This document shows, piece after piece, positions 38,103-47,659 of a stretch of DNA of 64,000 nucleotides (its first letter is position 1; each line of letters opens with the position of its first letter). Below the pieces are notes generated by a model. That model was not told where the DNA came from. It did not search any database and saw only the letters and a program-made list of their open reading frames with translations. Position numbers and translations under genes: made by a program. The stretch is from Methylobacterium aquaticum (GTDB taxonomy: Bacteria; Pseudomonadota; Alphaproteobacteria; Rhizobiales; Beijerinckiaceae): contig NZ_CP043627.1 of NCBI RefSeq assembly GCF_016804325.1, positions 416,001 through 480,000 on the forward strand, written 5' to 3'.

Positions 38103-39515
38103 TCAGAGCGAGTAGTAGTTCACGAACTCGATCGGGTGCGGGGTCATCTCGTAGCGGATCACCTCGGTCATCTTCAGCTCGATGAACGAATCGATGAAGT
38201 CGTCGTTGAACACGCCGCCGGCCTTGAGGAACTCGCGGTCGGCGTCGAGGCTGTTGAGCGCCTCACGGAGCGAGCCGCACACGGTCGGGATCTCCTTGAG
38301 CTCCGCCGGGGGCAGGTCGTAGAGGTCCTTGTCCATGGCCGGACCGGGATCGATCTTGTTCACGATGCCGTCGAGGCCGGCCATCAGCAGGGCCGCGAAG
38401 GCGAGGTAGGGGTTCGCCATCGGGTCGGGGAAGCGGACCTCGACGCGCTTGGCCTTCGGCGAGGTCGTCCACGGAATCCGGCAGGAGGCCGAGCGGTTGC
38501 GGGCCGAGTAGGCCAGCAGCACCGGGGCCTCGTAGCCCGGGACCAGGCGCTTGTAGGAGTTGGTCGACGGGTTGGTGAAGGCGTTGAGCGCCTTGGCGTG
38601 CTTGATGATGCCGCCGATGTACCACAGGCACTCCTGGGACAGGTCGGCGTACTTGTTGCCGGCGAAGACCGGCTTGCCTTCCTTCCAGATCGACTGGTGG
38701 ACGTGCATGCCCGAGCCGTTGTCGCCGTAGACCGGCTTCGGCATGAAGGTCGCGGTCTTGCCGTAGCTCTGGGCGACGTTGTGGATGCAGTACTTGTAGA
38801 TCTGCAGGTGGTCGGCCATCAGGGTCAGCGTGTCGAACTTCATGCCCAGCTCGTGCTGGGCCGAGGCGACCTCGTGATGGTGCTTCTCGACCTTGACGCC
38901 CATCGACTGCATCGCGGCCAGCATCTCGCCGCGCATGTCCTGGGCCGAATCCTGCGGCGGAACCGGGAAGTAGCCACCCTTGATCTGGACGCGGTGGCCG
39001 AGGTTGCCGCCCTCGTACTCGGTCTGGCCGTTGATCGGCAGCTCGACGGAGTCCAGCTTGAAGCCGGTATGGTACGGATCGGCGGAGAAGCGGACGTCGT
39101 CGAAGACGAAGAACTCGGCCTCGGGGCCGACGAAGATGGTGTCGCCGATGCCGCTGGCCTTCACGAAGGCCTCGGCCTTCTTGGCGATGCCGCGCGGGTC
39201 GCGGCTGTAGGGCTCGCCGGTCGAGGGCTCGAGCACGTCGCAGACGATCGACATGGTCGAGGCCGAGAAGAACGGATCCATGCAGGCGGTCGCCGGGTCC
39301 GGCATCAGCAGCATGTCGGATTCGTTGATCGCCTTCCAGCCGGCAATCGACGAGCCGTCGAACATCGTGCCTTCGGCGAAGATGTCCTCGTCGACCAGCG
39401 ACACGTCGAACGTGACGTGCTGCCACTTGCCCCGCGGATCGGTGAAGCGGAAATCGACGTACTTGACGTCGTTTTCCTTGATTTCCTTGAGCACGTCCGT
39501 CGCGGTCTTAGACAT
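38103..39515 (-). CDS. glnA: Glutamine synthetase type I
   Basis: 470 aa, typical GSI-beta length. N-terminal beta-grasp with [13 protein letters not shown], catalytic part with EAEFFVFDD, metal and ammonia motifs, [18 protein letters not shown], and the adenylylation loop Tyr in KDLYDLPP, so it should be controlled by GlnE. It makes glutamine from glutamate, ammonia and ATP in the cytoplasm. It follows glnB by 104 bases, the usual glnBA operon, and has its own terminator. Confidence 0.97.
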   Translation of the reverse strand: MSKTATDVLKEIKENDVKYVDFRFTDPRGKWQHVTFDVSLVDEDIFAEGTMFDGSSIAGWKAINESDMLLMPDPATACMDPFFSASTMSIVCDVLEPSTGEPYSRDPRGIAKKAEAFVKASGIGDTIFVGPEAEFFVFDDVRFSADPYHTGFKLDSVELPINGQTEYEGGNLGHRVQIKGGYFPVPPQDSAQDMRGEMLAAMQSMGVKVEKHHHEVASAQHELGMKFDTLTLMADHLQIYKYCIHNVAQSYGKTATFMPKPVYGDNGSGMHVHQSIWKEGKPVFAGNKYADLSQECLWYIGGIIKHAKALNAFTNPSTNSYKRLVPGYEAPVLLAYSARNRSASCRIPWTTSPKAKRVEVRFPDPMANPYLAFAALLMAGLDGIVNKIDPGPAMDKDLYDLPPAELKEIPTVCGSLREALNSLDADREFLKAGGVFNDDFIDSFIELKMTEVIRYEMTPHPIEFVNYYSL

Positions 39516-39619
39516 TCTCGTCTGATCCCTTCCTAGAACGGCGTTCCGGCCGCCATGAAGCCGCGGTCCTGGGGGTCAGGCCGCGGTTTTCGTCGTCGCA
39601 GAGAGAGGCGTGCGCCCGG

Positions 39620-39997
<378 letters not shown>

Positions 39998-40074
39998 CTA
40001 GCATCGCGCCGCGCCGAAAACCACGGGGGATTTCCCCGGACCGGACCGGGAATGCCTAATAAATAAGCAATCGC

Positions 40075-40091
40075 TGCGCGTTTGTTGCGCA
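40075..40091. promoter_or_regulatory. Possible NtrC-type site between glnB and nnr
   Basis: TGCGCGTTTGTTGCGCA has the TGC-N11-GCA layout of NtrC sites, 117 bases before the glnB start. A clear sigma-54 promoter was not found beside it, so the call is tentative. Confidence 0.35.
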
Positions 40092-40160
40092 ATCCGCCGA
40101 TCTCGCGCCTGGTGCCGCGGCAAGGCTGCCGCGTCCGGGTGCCTCTGGGAGTCTGACGCG

Positions 40161-41729
40161 ATGGTCGGGACCGAGCTCATCACCACCGACGAGATGCGAC
40201 GCGCCGATGCCGCGGCGATCCGCGCCGGCACGCCGGGCCTGACCCTGATGCACCGGGCCGGCGAAGCCGTGGCGGAGCGCGCCCGGGCGCTCGCCGGAGA
40301 GGGCCGGATCCTGGTCCTGTGCGGGCCGGGCAACAACGGCGGCGACGGGTTCGTCGCCGCCAGGATCCTCGCCGAGGCGGGACGCGAGGTGGCGGTCGCG
40401 CTGCTGGGCGGGCGCGATGCCCTGAAGGGCGACGCCGCCGCGGCGGCGGCCGAGTGGACCGGCCCGGTCACCGACGCCTCGCAGGCCGATCCGGCCGGCT
40501 CCGCCCTGGTGATCGATGCCCTGTTCGGGGCCGGCCTGTCCCGGCCGCTCGACGGCGCGGCGGCCTCCCTGGTCGAACGGGTCAATGCGGCCGGCGTGCC
40601 GGTCCTCGCGGTCGACGTGCCCTCGGGCCTCGACGGCGATACCGGGATGGCGGACGGTGCCGTGGTGGCGGCGACCGAGACGGTGACGTTCCTGCGGCGC
40701 AAACCCGGCCACCTGCTCCTGCCCGGCCGGCGGCTCTGCGGCCCGGTGACGGTCGCCGGGATCGGCATTCCGGACGCCATCGTGGCGGGCCTCGGGGCGC
40801 AGGCTCACGTCAACGGGCCGGATCTCTGGGGCACCGCCTTTCCGCGCCTCGCGGAGGAGAGCCACAAATACACCCGCGGCCACGCCGTGGTACTGTCGGG
40901 CCCGGCGCACCGGACCGGCGCGGCGCGGCTCGCCGCCCGCGGCGCCCTGCGGATCGGCGCCGGCCTCGTGACCGTTCTGTCGCCGACGCCGGCTCTTGCC
41001 GAGAACGCCGCCCAGCTCACGGCGATCATGCTCAAACCGTGCGACGACGCCGACGACCTCGACGACACCCTCACCGACGAGCGCCTGAACGCGATCGTCG
41101 CCGGCCCGGGCCTCGGCTCCGGGGCGCCGACCCGGGACCTCGTGCGGGTCGCCACGGAAGCCGGCCGCGGCCTCGTCCTCGACGCCGATGCCCTGACGAG
41201 CTTCTCGGCCAAGGCCGACGAACTGGCGGAGATGATCGCGGCGGGCGACGCGCAGGCCGTGGCGACCCCGCACGAGGGCGAGTTCGCGCGCCTGTTCAAG
41301 GGCGTCGCGGCGGTGCCGCTGAAGGGCTCGAAGCTCGTACGCGCCCGGGCCGCCGCGACGTTCCTCGGCGCCGTCGTGGTGCTCAAGGGGCCCGATACGG
41401 TGATCGCCGCCCCCGACGGCCGCGCGGCGATCAATGCCAACGGCACGCCCTGGCTCGGCACCGCCGGCAGCGGCGACGTGCTGTGCGGTTTCATCGGCGG
41501 GTTGCTCGCCCAGGGCATGGCACCCTTCGACGCGGCATGCGCCGCGGTCTGGCTCCACGCGGCGGCGGCGCGCCGGCACGGGCCGGGCCTGATCTCGGAG
41601 GACCTGCCGGAGATGATGCCGGGGGTGCTGGGGGACGTGCTGGAGGAGATCGGGAGGGTTCGAGGGGCGGCGCTGGACGCTCAAGGCGAGCGCGGGACAC
41701 CCTATCCAGTCACCTCGGAGCCTGTCTGA
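40161..41729 (+). CDS. nnr: Bifunctional NAD(P)HX epimerase/dehydratase
   Basis: 522 aa fusion. The N-terminal epimerase domain (YjeF_N, about 1-215) has CGPGNNGGDGFVAARIL; the C-terminal ADP-dependent dehydratase (about 225-500) has SGPAHRTGAARLAARGALRI, the AGPGLGS loop, TPHEGEFARL and the end motif GTAGSGDVLCGFIGGLLAQG. It repairs hydrated NAD(P)H. Start ATG at 40161. It is divergent from glnBA, a neighbourhood often seen in Alphaproteobacteria. The last 15 codons run directly into an inverted-repeat element whose arm begins on the base after the stop. Confidence 0.95.
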   Translation: MVGTELITTDEMRRADAAAIRAGTPGLTLMHRAGEAVAERARALAGEGRILVLCGPGNNGGDGFVAARILAEAGREVAVALLGGRDALKGDAAAAAAEWTGPVTDASQADPAGSALVIDALFGAGLSRPLDGAAASLVERVNAAGVPVLAVDVPSGLDGDTGMADGAVVAATETVTFLRRKPGHLLLPGRRLCGPVTVAGIGIPDAIVAGLGAQAHVNGPDLWGTAFPRLAEESHKYTRGHAVVLSGPAHRTGAARLAARGALRIGAGLVTVLSPTPALAENAAQLTAIMLKPCDDADDLDDTLTDERLNAIVAGPGLGSGAPTRDLVRVATEAGRGLVLDADALTSFSAKADELAEMIAAGDAQAVATPHEGEFARLFKGVAAVPLKGSKLVRARAAATFLGAVVVLKGPDTVIAAPDGRAAINANGTPWLGTAGSGDVLCGFIGGLLAQGMAPFDAACAAVWLHAAAARRHGPGLISEDLPEMMPGVLGDVLEEIGRVRGAALDAQGERGTPYPVTSEPV

Positions 41730-41992
41730 GAGCCTGTTTGAGCAGCGTGATTTGACAAAAACTGAGAAAAATCAGGAGATATCCTACCATTCCACCTCAT
41801 CCTGAGGTGTTGGCGATCAGAGATCGCACGCGATCGCAGATCGACTGACCTCGCAGGAGGGCTCCAGAAGCCTCTGCGATCCCTGGAGCCCTCCTTCGAG
41901 GCTCACTTCGTTCGCACCTCAGGATGAGGTTAGCGGGTAGGATGATCCCGTCTTCCTCAAATATTAGGTAGAAATCCTGCTCAAACAGGCTC
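41730..41992. repeat. 263-base composite palindromic element after nnr
   Basis: Outer 16-base arms GAGCCTGTTTGAGCAG (41730-41745) and their exact complement (41977-41992) enclose a second pair, ATCCTACC and GGTAGGAT, and within these a complete family 1 repeat (41793-41930). It looks like one palindromic element inserted in, or grown around, another. No ORF of note lies inside. Confidence 0.75.
41793..41930. repeat. Long palindromic repeat, family 1, copy 3 (complete)
   Basis: Terminal arms CACCTCATCCTGAGGTG and ACCTCAGGATGAGGT with the inner GGAGGGCTCCAGAAGCCTC and CCTGGAGCCCTCCTTCGAGG arms seen in the copy at 8819. Confidence 0.8.
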
Positions 41993-42093
41993 TGAGCGGC
42001 TTGTGTCATACCAACGGTCGTTGGAAACGACCTATGGTTCCGTTCTGGAATTTTCGTCAAGCCTCTGGCTTGGCACAGAAAATTCGAGATGGT

Positions 42094-42746
42094 TCAATGG
42101 CCCGATGCGTCAGCATCTTGGGCCATCGGTATCAGTCTGGATTGAACGAGAGCGGTGAGTGCCATGAGGCAAGCGCCGAAGGTGAGGTGGCCGGGGGCAA
42201 CGTCGAGGCGACCGGCCCGCTCGCGCATCGGGCCGCCCCAGCGGCTGAACCGGCCCGAGATGCGCTCGACCACCCAGCGCCGCTCGAGCACGACGAAGCC
42301 CGATTGATCGGGCTCCTTCGGCACGACCTCGCGGTGCATGCCGTGCAGGCTGCAGCACTCCTCGCAGCGCTTGTCCCGGACCACGCCGTCGACGATCGCC
42401 AGGCGCAAGCTCGGCCAGTGCTCCTGGCCGGCCTCCAAGGCCGGCAGCACGTCGCGATCCTGGACGTTCGCCGGCACGATCGAGGGCCCGATGCGCCCCT
42501 CGGCATCGACCATCGGCACACGCTTGCATCCGACCGACTTGTCGGCTGCGTCGCAGCCCCGTGGTCCGCGTACGCGGATACACTTGACGCTCCGGGTGTC
42601 GACGATCGCCAGCCGCGGACGGCGACCACGGCGCCGTGGCCGGCGGCGAGCCAGAGCCCGCATCAGGATCTCGAACACCCCCTTCTCGATACAATGATCG
42701 GTTTCAGGCGCGCCTCGTGACGCGTCCGATCACACTCCGTCCACAT
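42094..42746 (-). mobile_element. IS5-like transposase remnant, deleted and frameshifted
   Basis: The 5' end from an ATG at 42746 reads MWTECDRTRHEARLK, like the start of IS5-group transposases, then breaks. The rest, in another frame to 42094, keeps the DDE-domain region LAIVDTRSVKCIRVRGPRGC, DKSVGCKR and the end ERRWVVERISGRFSRWGG. The helix-turn-helix half is deleted. It should be inactive. Flanking sequence to about 42010 and 42840 may include the element ends, but no clear terminal repeats were found. Confidence 0.75.
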
Positions 42747-42897
42747 CGGCTCTTGCCTCCGCTCAACCAGGCGGATCCCAGGTCGATCCGACAAGGCAGG
42801 GGGGACAGACGCCAGAAGCGCTCGAACAGGCCTTGAGCGCTCGCGATCGGAACCGCGAGAGGCCGTGGACCAGGCGATCGTGGACATCGATACCCTG

Positions 42898-42940
42898 CGC
42901 GTCATCCCGGGCCCGCGAAAGAGGAACCCGGGATGACGCG
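42898..42940. repeat. Palindromic repeat, family 2, copy 3
   Basis: Arms CGCGTCATCCCGGG and CCCGGGATGACGCG around 15 bases, just after the stop of the deaminase gene on the minus strand, where it may terminate transcription. Confidence 0.75.
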
Positions 42941-42975
42941 GGGGATGCGAGAACGGTGAAGCCGTTCGGACGTGC

Positions 42976-43458
42976 TCAGTACGGCACGCGGTCGGCCTTG
43001 TCCTCGTACTTCTTCCAGACCTCGACGGCCTCGGCGCGCATGATCTGGCGGGTTGGGATCGAGCGCTCGTGTACGGGCTTCTTTACCTCGCCGTAGATCA
43101 TGCTGTCGTCGAAGTTGCCGTAGCGCAGCGCGTCCTCGTTCGCCGAGGCGTAGTAGATCGCCTTGATACCGGCCCAGTAGGCCGCCGCCATGCACATCGG
43201 GCACGGCTCGGCGCTGGTATAGAGCGTCGCGTCGCGGAGCTTGAAGCTGCCTTGCGCCTTGCAGGCGTTGCGGATCGCCGCCATCTCGGCATGCCAGGTC
43301 GGGTCGTTCTCGGCGACGACGCGGTTGGCGCCCTCGGCCAGGATCTTGCCGTCCTGCACGATCACGCAGCCGAACACCCCGCCGGCGCTCTCGACGAGCG
43401 CGGTCTGCTCCGACAGTTCGATGGCGCGGGCCATGAACGTCTCGTGGTCGTCCGTCAT
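42976..43458 (-). CDS. Nucleoside deaminase (guanine deaminase-like)
   Basis: 160 aa of the cytidine-deaminase fold. Zinc and proton-shuttle residues are present: His56-Ala-Glu58 and Cys86-x2-Cys89 in SAEPCPMCMAA. The C-terminal part (ALRYGNFDDSMIYGE, PTRQIM and a final Tyr) resembles Bacillus GuaD-type guanine deaminases more than tRNA adenosine deaminase. It releases ammonia from a purine or related base in the cytoplasm. Single gene, start ATG at 43458 following GAGGACATCACG. Confidence 0.85.
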   Translation of the reverse strand: MTDDHETFMARAIELSEQTALVESAGGVFGCVIVQDGKILAEGANRVVAENDPTWHAEMAAIRNACKAQGSFKLRDATLYTSAEPCPMCMAAAYWAGIKAIYYASANEDALRYGNFDDSMIYGEVKKPVHERSIPTRQIMRAEAVEVWKKYEDKADRVPY

Positions 43459-43691
43459 CGTGATGTCCTCGTGCCTGTGGTGCGGGAGCGCTGGGGCAGC
43501 CGGATGAACAGCGCGATCTCGGCCGCATCGAGTCCCAGCATGACGCAGGCGCCGGGAAACTCAATCCACCGGCACGTCGCCGGCCCTCAGGGAGAGGGCG
43601 GCAGGACCGTCGAGCACGTCGAAGGGGTTTTCACTCCTGGCCGAACGGCCGATCCCGGACGCGCCGCCGCGCCCGGGATCGAAAGGCCGCG

Positions 43692-44051
43692 TCAGCGCGG
43701 CGCGGCGCCGTCATGGCGGTTCGACGGCATGCCGCCCGGGGCATCCGGGTAGGCGGTGCTCGGAACGGGCCCGGGCTGTCCGACCGAGCTGCTCGGCACC
43801 GCGGTGCGGCTCGCATCCGCCGCCCCCGAGGGGCCGGGCGCCGCCGGGCACGGGCCGCCGGACGGACAGGCGCCGTGATCGGTCGCGACCGGCCGGCCGC
43901 CCCGCTCGGCCGCCGGCTGGCCGCCGGGGCTGTCGGGATAGGCCGCCGCCCCGCCGGGCTGGCGCGAGGGGGCGGCGGGGGTCGGCGAGCCTTGCGCGAG
44001 CGCGGGGCCCGTAGCGAGGGACGCGAGCAGGGCGAGGATGAGGCCGCGCAT
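43692..44051 (-). CDS. Secreted Pro/Gly/Ala-rich small protein
   Basis: 119 aa. A signal peptide (MRGLILALLASLATGPALA-Q) precedes a disordered sequence rich in Pro, Gly, Ala and Ser with the repeated element YPDSPGGQP / YPDAPGGMP and one possible disulphide pair in CPSGGPCP. No enzyme domain. Its ATG overlaps the stop of the GMC oxidoreductase by one base, so it is the third gene of that operon and acts in the periplasm, perhaps as an accessory. Confidence 0.65.
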   Translation of the reverse strand: MRGLILALLASLATGPALAQGSPTPAAPSRQPGGAAAYPDSPGGQPAAERGGRPVATDHGACPSGGPCPAAPGPSGAADASRTAVPSSSVGQPGPVPSTAYPDAPGGMPSNRHDGAAPR

Positions 44052-45619
44052 CAGATGTCCCGCCGCTGCATCGCGCCGGCGATGTGGTCGGCCTGGCGCA
44101 GCGCCAGGGCGACGATGGTCAGGGTCGGGTTGCAGGCCGCGCCGCTCGTGAACTGGCTGCCGTCGGAGACGAACAGGTTCTTCACGTCGTGGGTCTGGCC
44201 GAACTTGTTCAGCACCCCGTCCCGCGGCTTCGCGCTCATCCGGTTGGTGCCCATGTTGTGGGTGCTCGGATAGGGCGTGACCGGGTAGGTGACGGTGGCG
44301 CCGACCGCCTCGTAGATCGCGGCGCCCTGCTTGTAGGCGTGGTTGCGCATCGCGACGTCGTTGGGGTGGTCGTCGTAATGCACGCTCGCCACCGGCATCC
44401 CGTGCTTGTCCTTGACGGCGGGATCGAGGGTGATGCGATTCGTTTCCTGCGGCATGTCCTCGCCGACGAGCCACATCCCGGCCATGCGCGGATACTGCTC
44501 CATGGCGCTGGTGAAGGAGCGGCCCCAGGCGCCGGGATTGAGGAAGGCGGCCATGAACGGCACGCCGAGCGAGACCGTCTCCATCTCGTAGCCGCCGGAG
44601 AAGCCGCGCTTGGGGTCGTGATGCGCCTCGTCGCGGATGATGCCCGCCATGGTGGTGCCGCGGTACATGTGGACCGACTTCTCGAACACGCCGTAGACGC
44701 TGCCGGTCATGTGCCGCATGTAGTTGCGGCCGACCTGGCCCGAGGAATTGGCGAGCCCGTCCGGGAACATCGAGGACGCGCTGTTGAGGAGGAGCCGCGG
44801 GCTCTCGATCGAGTTGCCGGCCACCGCGACGATGCGGGCCTTCTGGCGCTGGAGCTTGCCGTCGGCATCGGCATAGACCACGCCGGTCACCTTGCCGGAG
44901 GCGTCGTGCTCGATGCGGAGCGCCATGCAGTTCGGGCGCACCTCGAGGTTGCCGGTCTCCTCGCCGCGGGGGATCTCGGCGATGAGGGTCGACCACTTCG
45001 CCCCCGACTTGCAGCCCTGGAAGCAGAAGCCGATCTGCTGGCACGCGCCGCGGTCGTGCCGCTCCTGGCTGTTGATCGCCATCCGGCCGGTATGGACCTC
45101 CTTGTAGCCGACGCGGCGGGCGCCGGCCTCCATCACCTTGAAGTTGTTGTTGCCCGGCAGGCCCGGGATGGCGTTGGTGCGGGTCACCCCCATCCGGTCC
45201 TCGGCCTTGGTGTACCAGGGATCGAGCTCGGCCCGGGTGATCGGCCAGTCGAGGAGGTTGGCGCCGGGCAGTGCGCCGTAATGGTCGCGGATGCGGAACT
45301 CGTGCTCCTCGAAGCGCAACGAGGCGCCGGCCCAATGCACGGTGGAGCCGCCCACCGCCTTGACGATCCAGGCCGGCAGGTTGGGGAAGTCCCGCGCCAC
45401 CCGCCACGAGCCGGAGGTGGTGCGCATGTCGGTCCAGGCGAGCTGGGCGAAGCTCGCCCATTCGTCGTTGACGAAATCCTCCATGTTGTGGCGGGCGCCC
45501 GCCTCGAGGATGACGCAGCGGATGCCCTTGAGCGCCAGTTCGGTGCCGAGCGTGCCGCCGCCGGCGCCCGAGCCGACGATGACGACGAGCCCGTCGTCGT
45601 TCAGGTCGAATGTGGCCAT
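44051..45619 (-). CDS. GMC-type FAD oxidoreductase (sugar/gluconate dehydrogenase catalytic subunit)
   Basis: 522 aa. N-terminal FAD-binding VVIVGSGAGGGTLGTELAL, GGSTVHWAGA, and C-terminal THNMGTNRM. A Cys-rich segment CQQIGFCFQGCKSGAK resembles the cluster-binding stretch of FAD-glucose/gluconate dehydrogenases whose catalytic subunit holds a 3Fe-4S centre. The ATG at 45619 follows GGAGGAAACC. Upstream is the Tat-tagged small subunit, which in this class carries the catalytic subunit across the membrane. The multihaem cytochrome c subunit usual in these complexes is not encoded here. Confidence 0.87.
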   Translation of the reverse strand: MATFDLNDDGLVVIVGSGAGGGTLGTELALKGIRCVILEAGARHNMEDFVNDEWASFAQLAWTDMRTTSGSWRVARDFPNLPAWIVKAVGGSTVHWAGASLRFEEHEFRIRDHYGALPGANLLDWPITRAELDPWYTKAEDRMGVTRTNAIPGLPGNNNFKVMEAGARRVGYKEVHTGRMAINSQERHDRGACQQIGFCFQGCKSGAKWSTLIAEIPRGEETGNLEVRPNCMALRIEHDASGKVTGVVYADADGKLQRQKARIVAVAGNSIESPRLLLNSASSMFPDGLANSSGQVGRNYMRHMTGSVYGVFEKSVHMYRGTTMAGIIRDEAHHDPKRGFSGGYEMETVSLGVPFMAAFLNPGAWGRSFTSAMEQYPRMAGMWLVGEDMPQETNRITLDPAVKDKHGMPVASVHYDDHPNDVAMRNHAYKQGAAIYEAVGATVTYPVTPYPSTHNMGTNRMSAKPRDGVLNKFGQTHDVKNLFVSDGSQFTSGAACNPTLTIVALALRQADHIAGAMQRRDI

Positions 45620-45719
45620 GGTTTCCTCCGGTCCGCGCGGCCGGTCGCGGCCGGTCCGGCGCGGTCGTTCATTGATTGTTCTTTGATGGACAGTCAGTGG
45701 AACCGGCCTGCGCCGTCGC

Positions 45720-46268
45720 TCAGACCTTCGGCAGCCAGTCGATGTCGTTGAAGCCGCGGTTGATGTAGCCGCCCTTGTCGGCAGATGATCCCTCGTAGCC
45801 GAATTTCGGCCAGATCTCTTGCTGGTTGTAGAGCGAGACGACGAGGTCCGAGCGGATCTTCTTGAAGAAGTCGGTGTGGCTGATGCCTTCCAGCACCGCG
45901 ACCCGGTCGGCCTCCCAGCCGATCTGGGCGTAATCGACCTTGTGGCGGGCCCGCGCATCCTCGTCGAGGCGGCGGACGCCGGAGGTCAGCAGCGCCTTCA
46001 CGCCCGGATCGGCGGCGGCCTTGCCGTCCCAGGGCTTGATCGCCGTGACGTAGTAGACGTCGCCGAGGAAGTCGTGCGGGTAGATGTCCCGCGCCATCTT
46101 CACCAGGGTCTTCAGCTCGGCCGGCGACAGGGCGGCGCCGTTCTCGGCCCAGGCCTCCGAGACCTGGAGCCCGGCGGCGCTGGCAAGCGCCGCGGCGGGT
46201 GCCGCGGCGGCGGCGCTCTGCAGGAAGCCGCGGCGGCTGAACCGCACGCGCGGATCGACTTCTCTCAT
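45720..46268 (-). CDS. Gluconate 2-dehydrogenase subunit 3-like (Tat hitchhiker small subunit)
   Basis: 182 aa with a Tat signal (FSRRGFLQSAAAAAPAAALA) and the short conserved domain of the dehydrogenase small subunit: LVKMARDIYPHDFLGDVYYV and a C-terminal GYINRGFNDIDWLP. It binds the GMC subunit and directs its export. Start ATG at 46268, with GGAGACACGCCC before it. It precedes the GMC gene by 100 bases. Confidence 0.85.
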   Translation of the reverse strand: MREVDPRVRFSRRGFLQSAAAAAPAAALASAAGLQVSEAWAENGAALSPAELKTLVKMARDIYPHDFLGDVYYVTAIKPWDGKAAADPGVKALLTSGVRRLDEDARARHKVDYAQIGWEADRVAVLEGISHTDFFKKIRSDLVVSLYNQQEIWPKFGYEGSSADKGGYINRGFNDIDWLPKV

Positions 46269-46378
46269 GGGCGTGTCTCCTCTGATGTCGTTGTTCGAAG
46301 GCCGTGCGCGCATCAAGGCCGTGCGCGCTGGGCCGGCGCGGGGCGCGTCTTCGCGCGCTCCCGCACCCGCCGTTCGTG

Positions 46379-46774
46379 TCAGCCGAAGCGGCCGCCCTTC
46401 TGGATCACCTCGATCTTGTAGCCGTCCGGATCGGTGGCGAAGAAGAAGCGGGCGAGCGTCTTGCCCTGGTGCTGGAAGTCCTTGACCGGGGTGGCGGGCA
46501 GCCCCTCCTGCGTGAAGCGGGCATGCTCGGCATCGACGTCGTCCACCACCACCGCGAGATGGCCGTAGCCGTTGCCGAGGTCGTAGGGCTCGGTGCGGTC
46601 GAAATTGACCGTCAGTTCCAGCTCGAACGGCGACGAGGGATGGCGCAGGTAGACGAGGGCGAACCCGTCGAAGCCGATCCGCTCGGCGAGTTCGAGCCCG
46701 AAGGCGCGGGCGTAGTAGGCGCGGGAGCGCTCCTCGTCGAGGACGCGGATCATCGAGTGGACGGGCTTGGCCAT
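46379..46774 (-). CDS. gloA: Lactoylglutathione lyase (glyoxalase I)
   Basis: 131 aa, two beta-alpha-beta-beta-beta modules. All four metal ligands appear in place: His6 (VHSMIRV), Glu in FELELTVN, His in GYGHLAV and Glu in YKIEVIQ. It converts the methylglyoxal-glutathione adduct to S-lactoylglutathione. The ATG at 46774 is where the family sequence begins. Stand-alone gene just downstream of the dehydrogenase operon promoter side. Confidence 0.92.
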   Translation of the reverse strand: MAKPVHSMIRVLDEERSRAYYARAFGLELAERIGFDGFALVYLRHPSSPFELELTVNFDRTEPYDLGNGYGHLAVVVDDVDAEHARFTQEGLPATPVKDFQHQGKTLARFFFATDPDGYKIEVIQKGGRFG

Positions 46775-47085
46775 CGGCAGCAGGAACCTCGTTTCGCGTG
46801 AGCCACCGCTCGGGTGTCGCGGCTTAGAGTAGCTCCAGGAAACCGGCCGGGGTGGTAGCGGGCTGTGACGCCGGCAGGCTGATCGGGGCATCCGCGCGCG
46901 CCCTTCCGCAAGCGACGGCGCACGATGAGCGACGCCCCGCCACGGTCACCGGCCAGTTCCTGTTCCGCTCCGCCGCGTGCGCGGGGACACATCGCAACGG
47001 CGATCGCCCCCCTATCTTCCAATCATCGCAACGGAAGCAGCCACCAACCCGGGCCTGCACTGCGAACAAGGAGCCTGAATACCAG

Positions 47086-47349
47086 ATGAAGACCCGTATC
47101 GCCGCCGTCGTCACCGCGATTGTCCTTGGCGCCGCTCCGATCTCGTCCGCCATGGCATTCGGCCCGACCTCTCCCGCCACCCCGTTCGGCCCTCGCGACG
47201 TCGAGACCACCGGCTCGATCGGCTCCGCCAACACCAGCGTGCCGTTCTACGGCGCCTGCCCGATGAGCTCGGCCTCGGAGGGCAACGCCAACCAGCAGAA
47301 CTTCCCGGTCAAGCAATACGGCCAGACCTCCGGCGGGCACCGCTGCTGA
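47086..47349 (+). CDS. Small secreted hypothetical protein
   Basis: 87 aa. Signal peptide (MKTRIAAVVTAIVLGAAPIS, cleavage near AMA-F) followed by a short Gly/Ser/Pro-rich mature part with two Cys (GACPMSSA and the C-terminal GGHRC) that may form a disulphide. Not recognised. AAGGAG lies 12 bases upstream. It is followed by a 36-aa membrane peptide gene. Periplasmic, function unknown. Confidence 0.6.
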   Translation: MKTRIAAVVTAIVLGAAPISSAMAFGPTSPATPFGPRDVETTGSIGSANTSVPFYGACPMSSASEGNANQQNFPVKQYGQTSGGHRC

Positions 47350-47386
47350 TCCGGGACATCGCCGCTGATCCGACAGGAGACGGGAC

Positions 47387-47497
47387 ATGAGTGACATGAA
47401 GCTTCTACGCGCCGTATCCTACGGCATGATCGGTGTTCTGGCCGGCGGTCTCGCCATGACGGTGGTCGGCACCGCCAGCGCCCTGATGAACATGTGA
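47387..47497 (+). CDS. 36-aa membrane peptide
   Basis: The peptide has a basic start (MSDMKLLRAVSYG) and one hydrophobic helix (MIGVLAGGLAMTVVGTASAL). AGGAGACGGGAC before the ATG is a good ribosome binding site, it lies 37 bases after the secreted-protein gene, and a strong hairpin follows the stop. Small single-span peptides of this kind are often missed. Function unknown. Confidence 0.5.
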   Translation: MSDMKLLRAVSYGMIGVLAGGLAMTVVGTASALMNM

Positions 47498-47502
47498 CGT
47501 CG

Positions 47503-47536
47503 GCGAAGGGCCGTCCCCTAAGGGGCGGCCCTTCGC
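47503..47536 (+). terminator. Strong hairpin after the 36-aa gene
   Basis: Arms GCGAAGGGCCG and CGGCCCTTCGC with an inner CCCCT/AGGGG stem, 5 bases after the stop. No long T-run follows, so termination strength is uncertain. Confidence 0.65.
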
Positions 47537-47659
47537 TCGTGGGCGGAGCCGGCCGGTTTTCCCGCAAGTCGCCCCGGAACCGCAGAGCTTGCCTCCGCTT
47601 TGCCCCTGCAAGACTTGTTCAGCGAACCTTGCTCAGCGAGATTTGCGCAGGAGACAGCC

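Noticed and set aside
42001-42093. Search for terminal inverted repeats of the IS5-like remnant
   Set aside because: No convincing pair of ends or target duplication could be read on either side, so no complete element borders are claimed.
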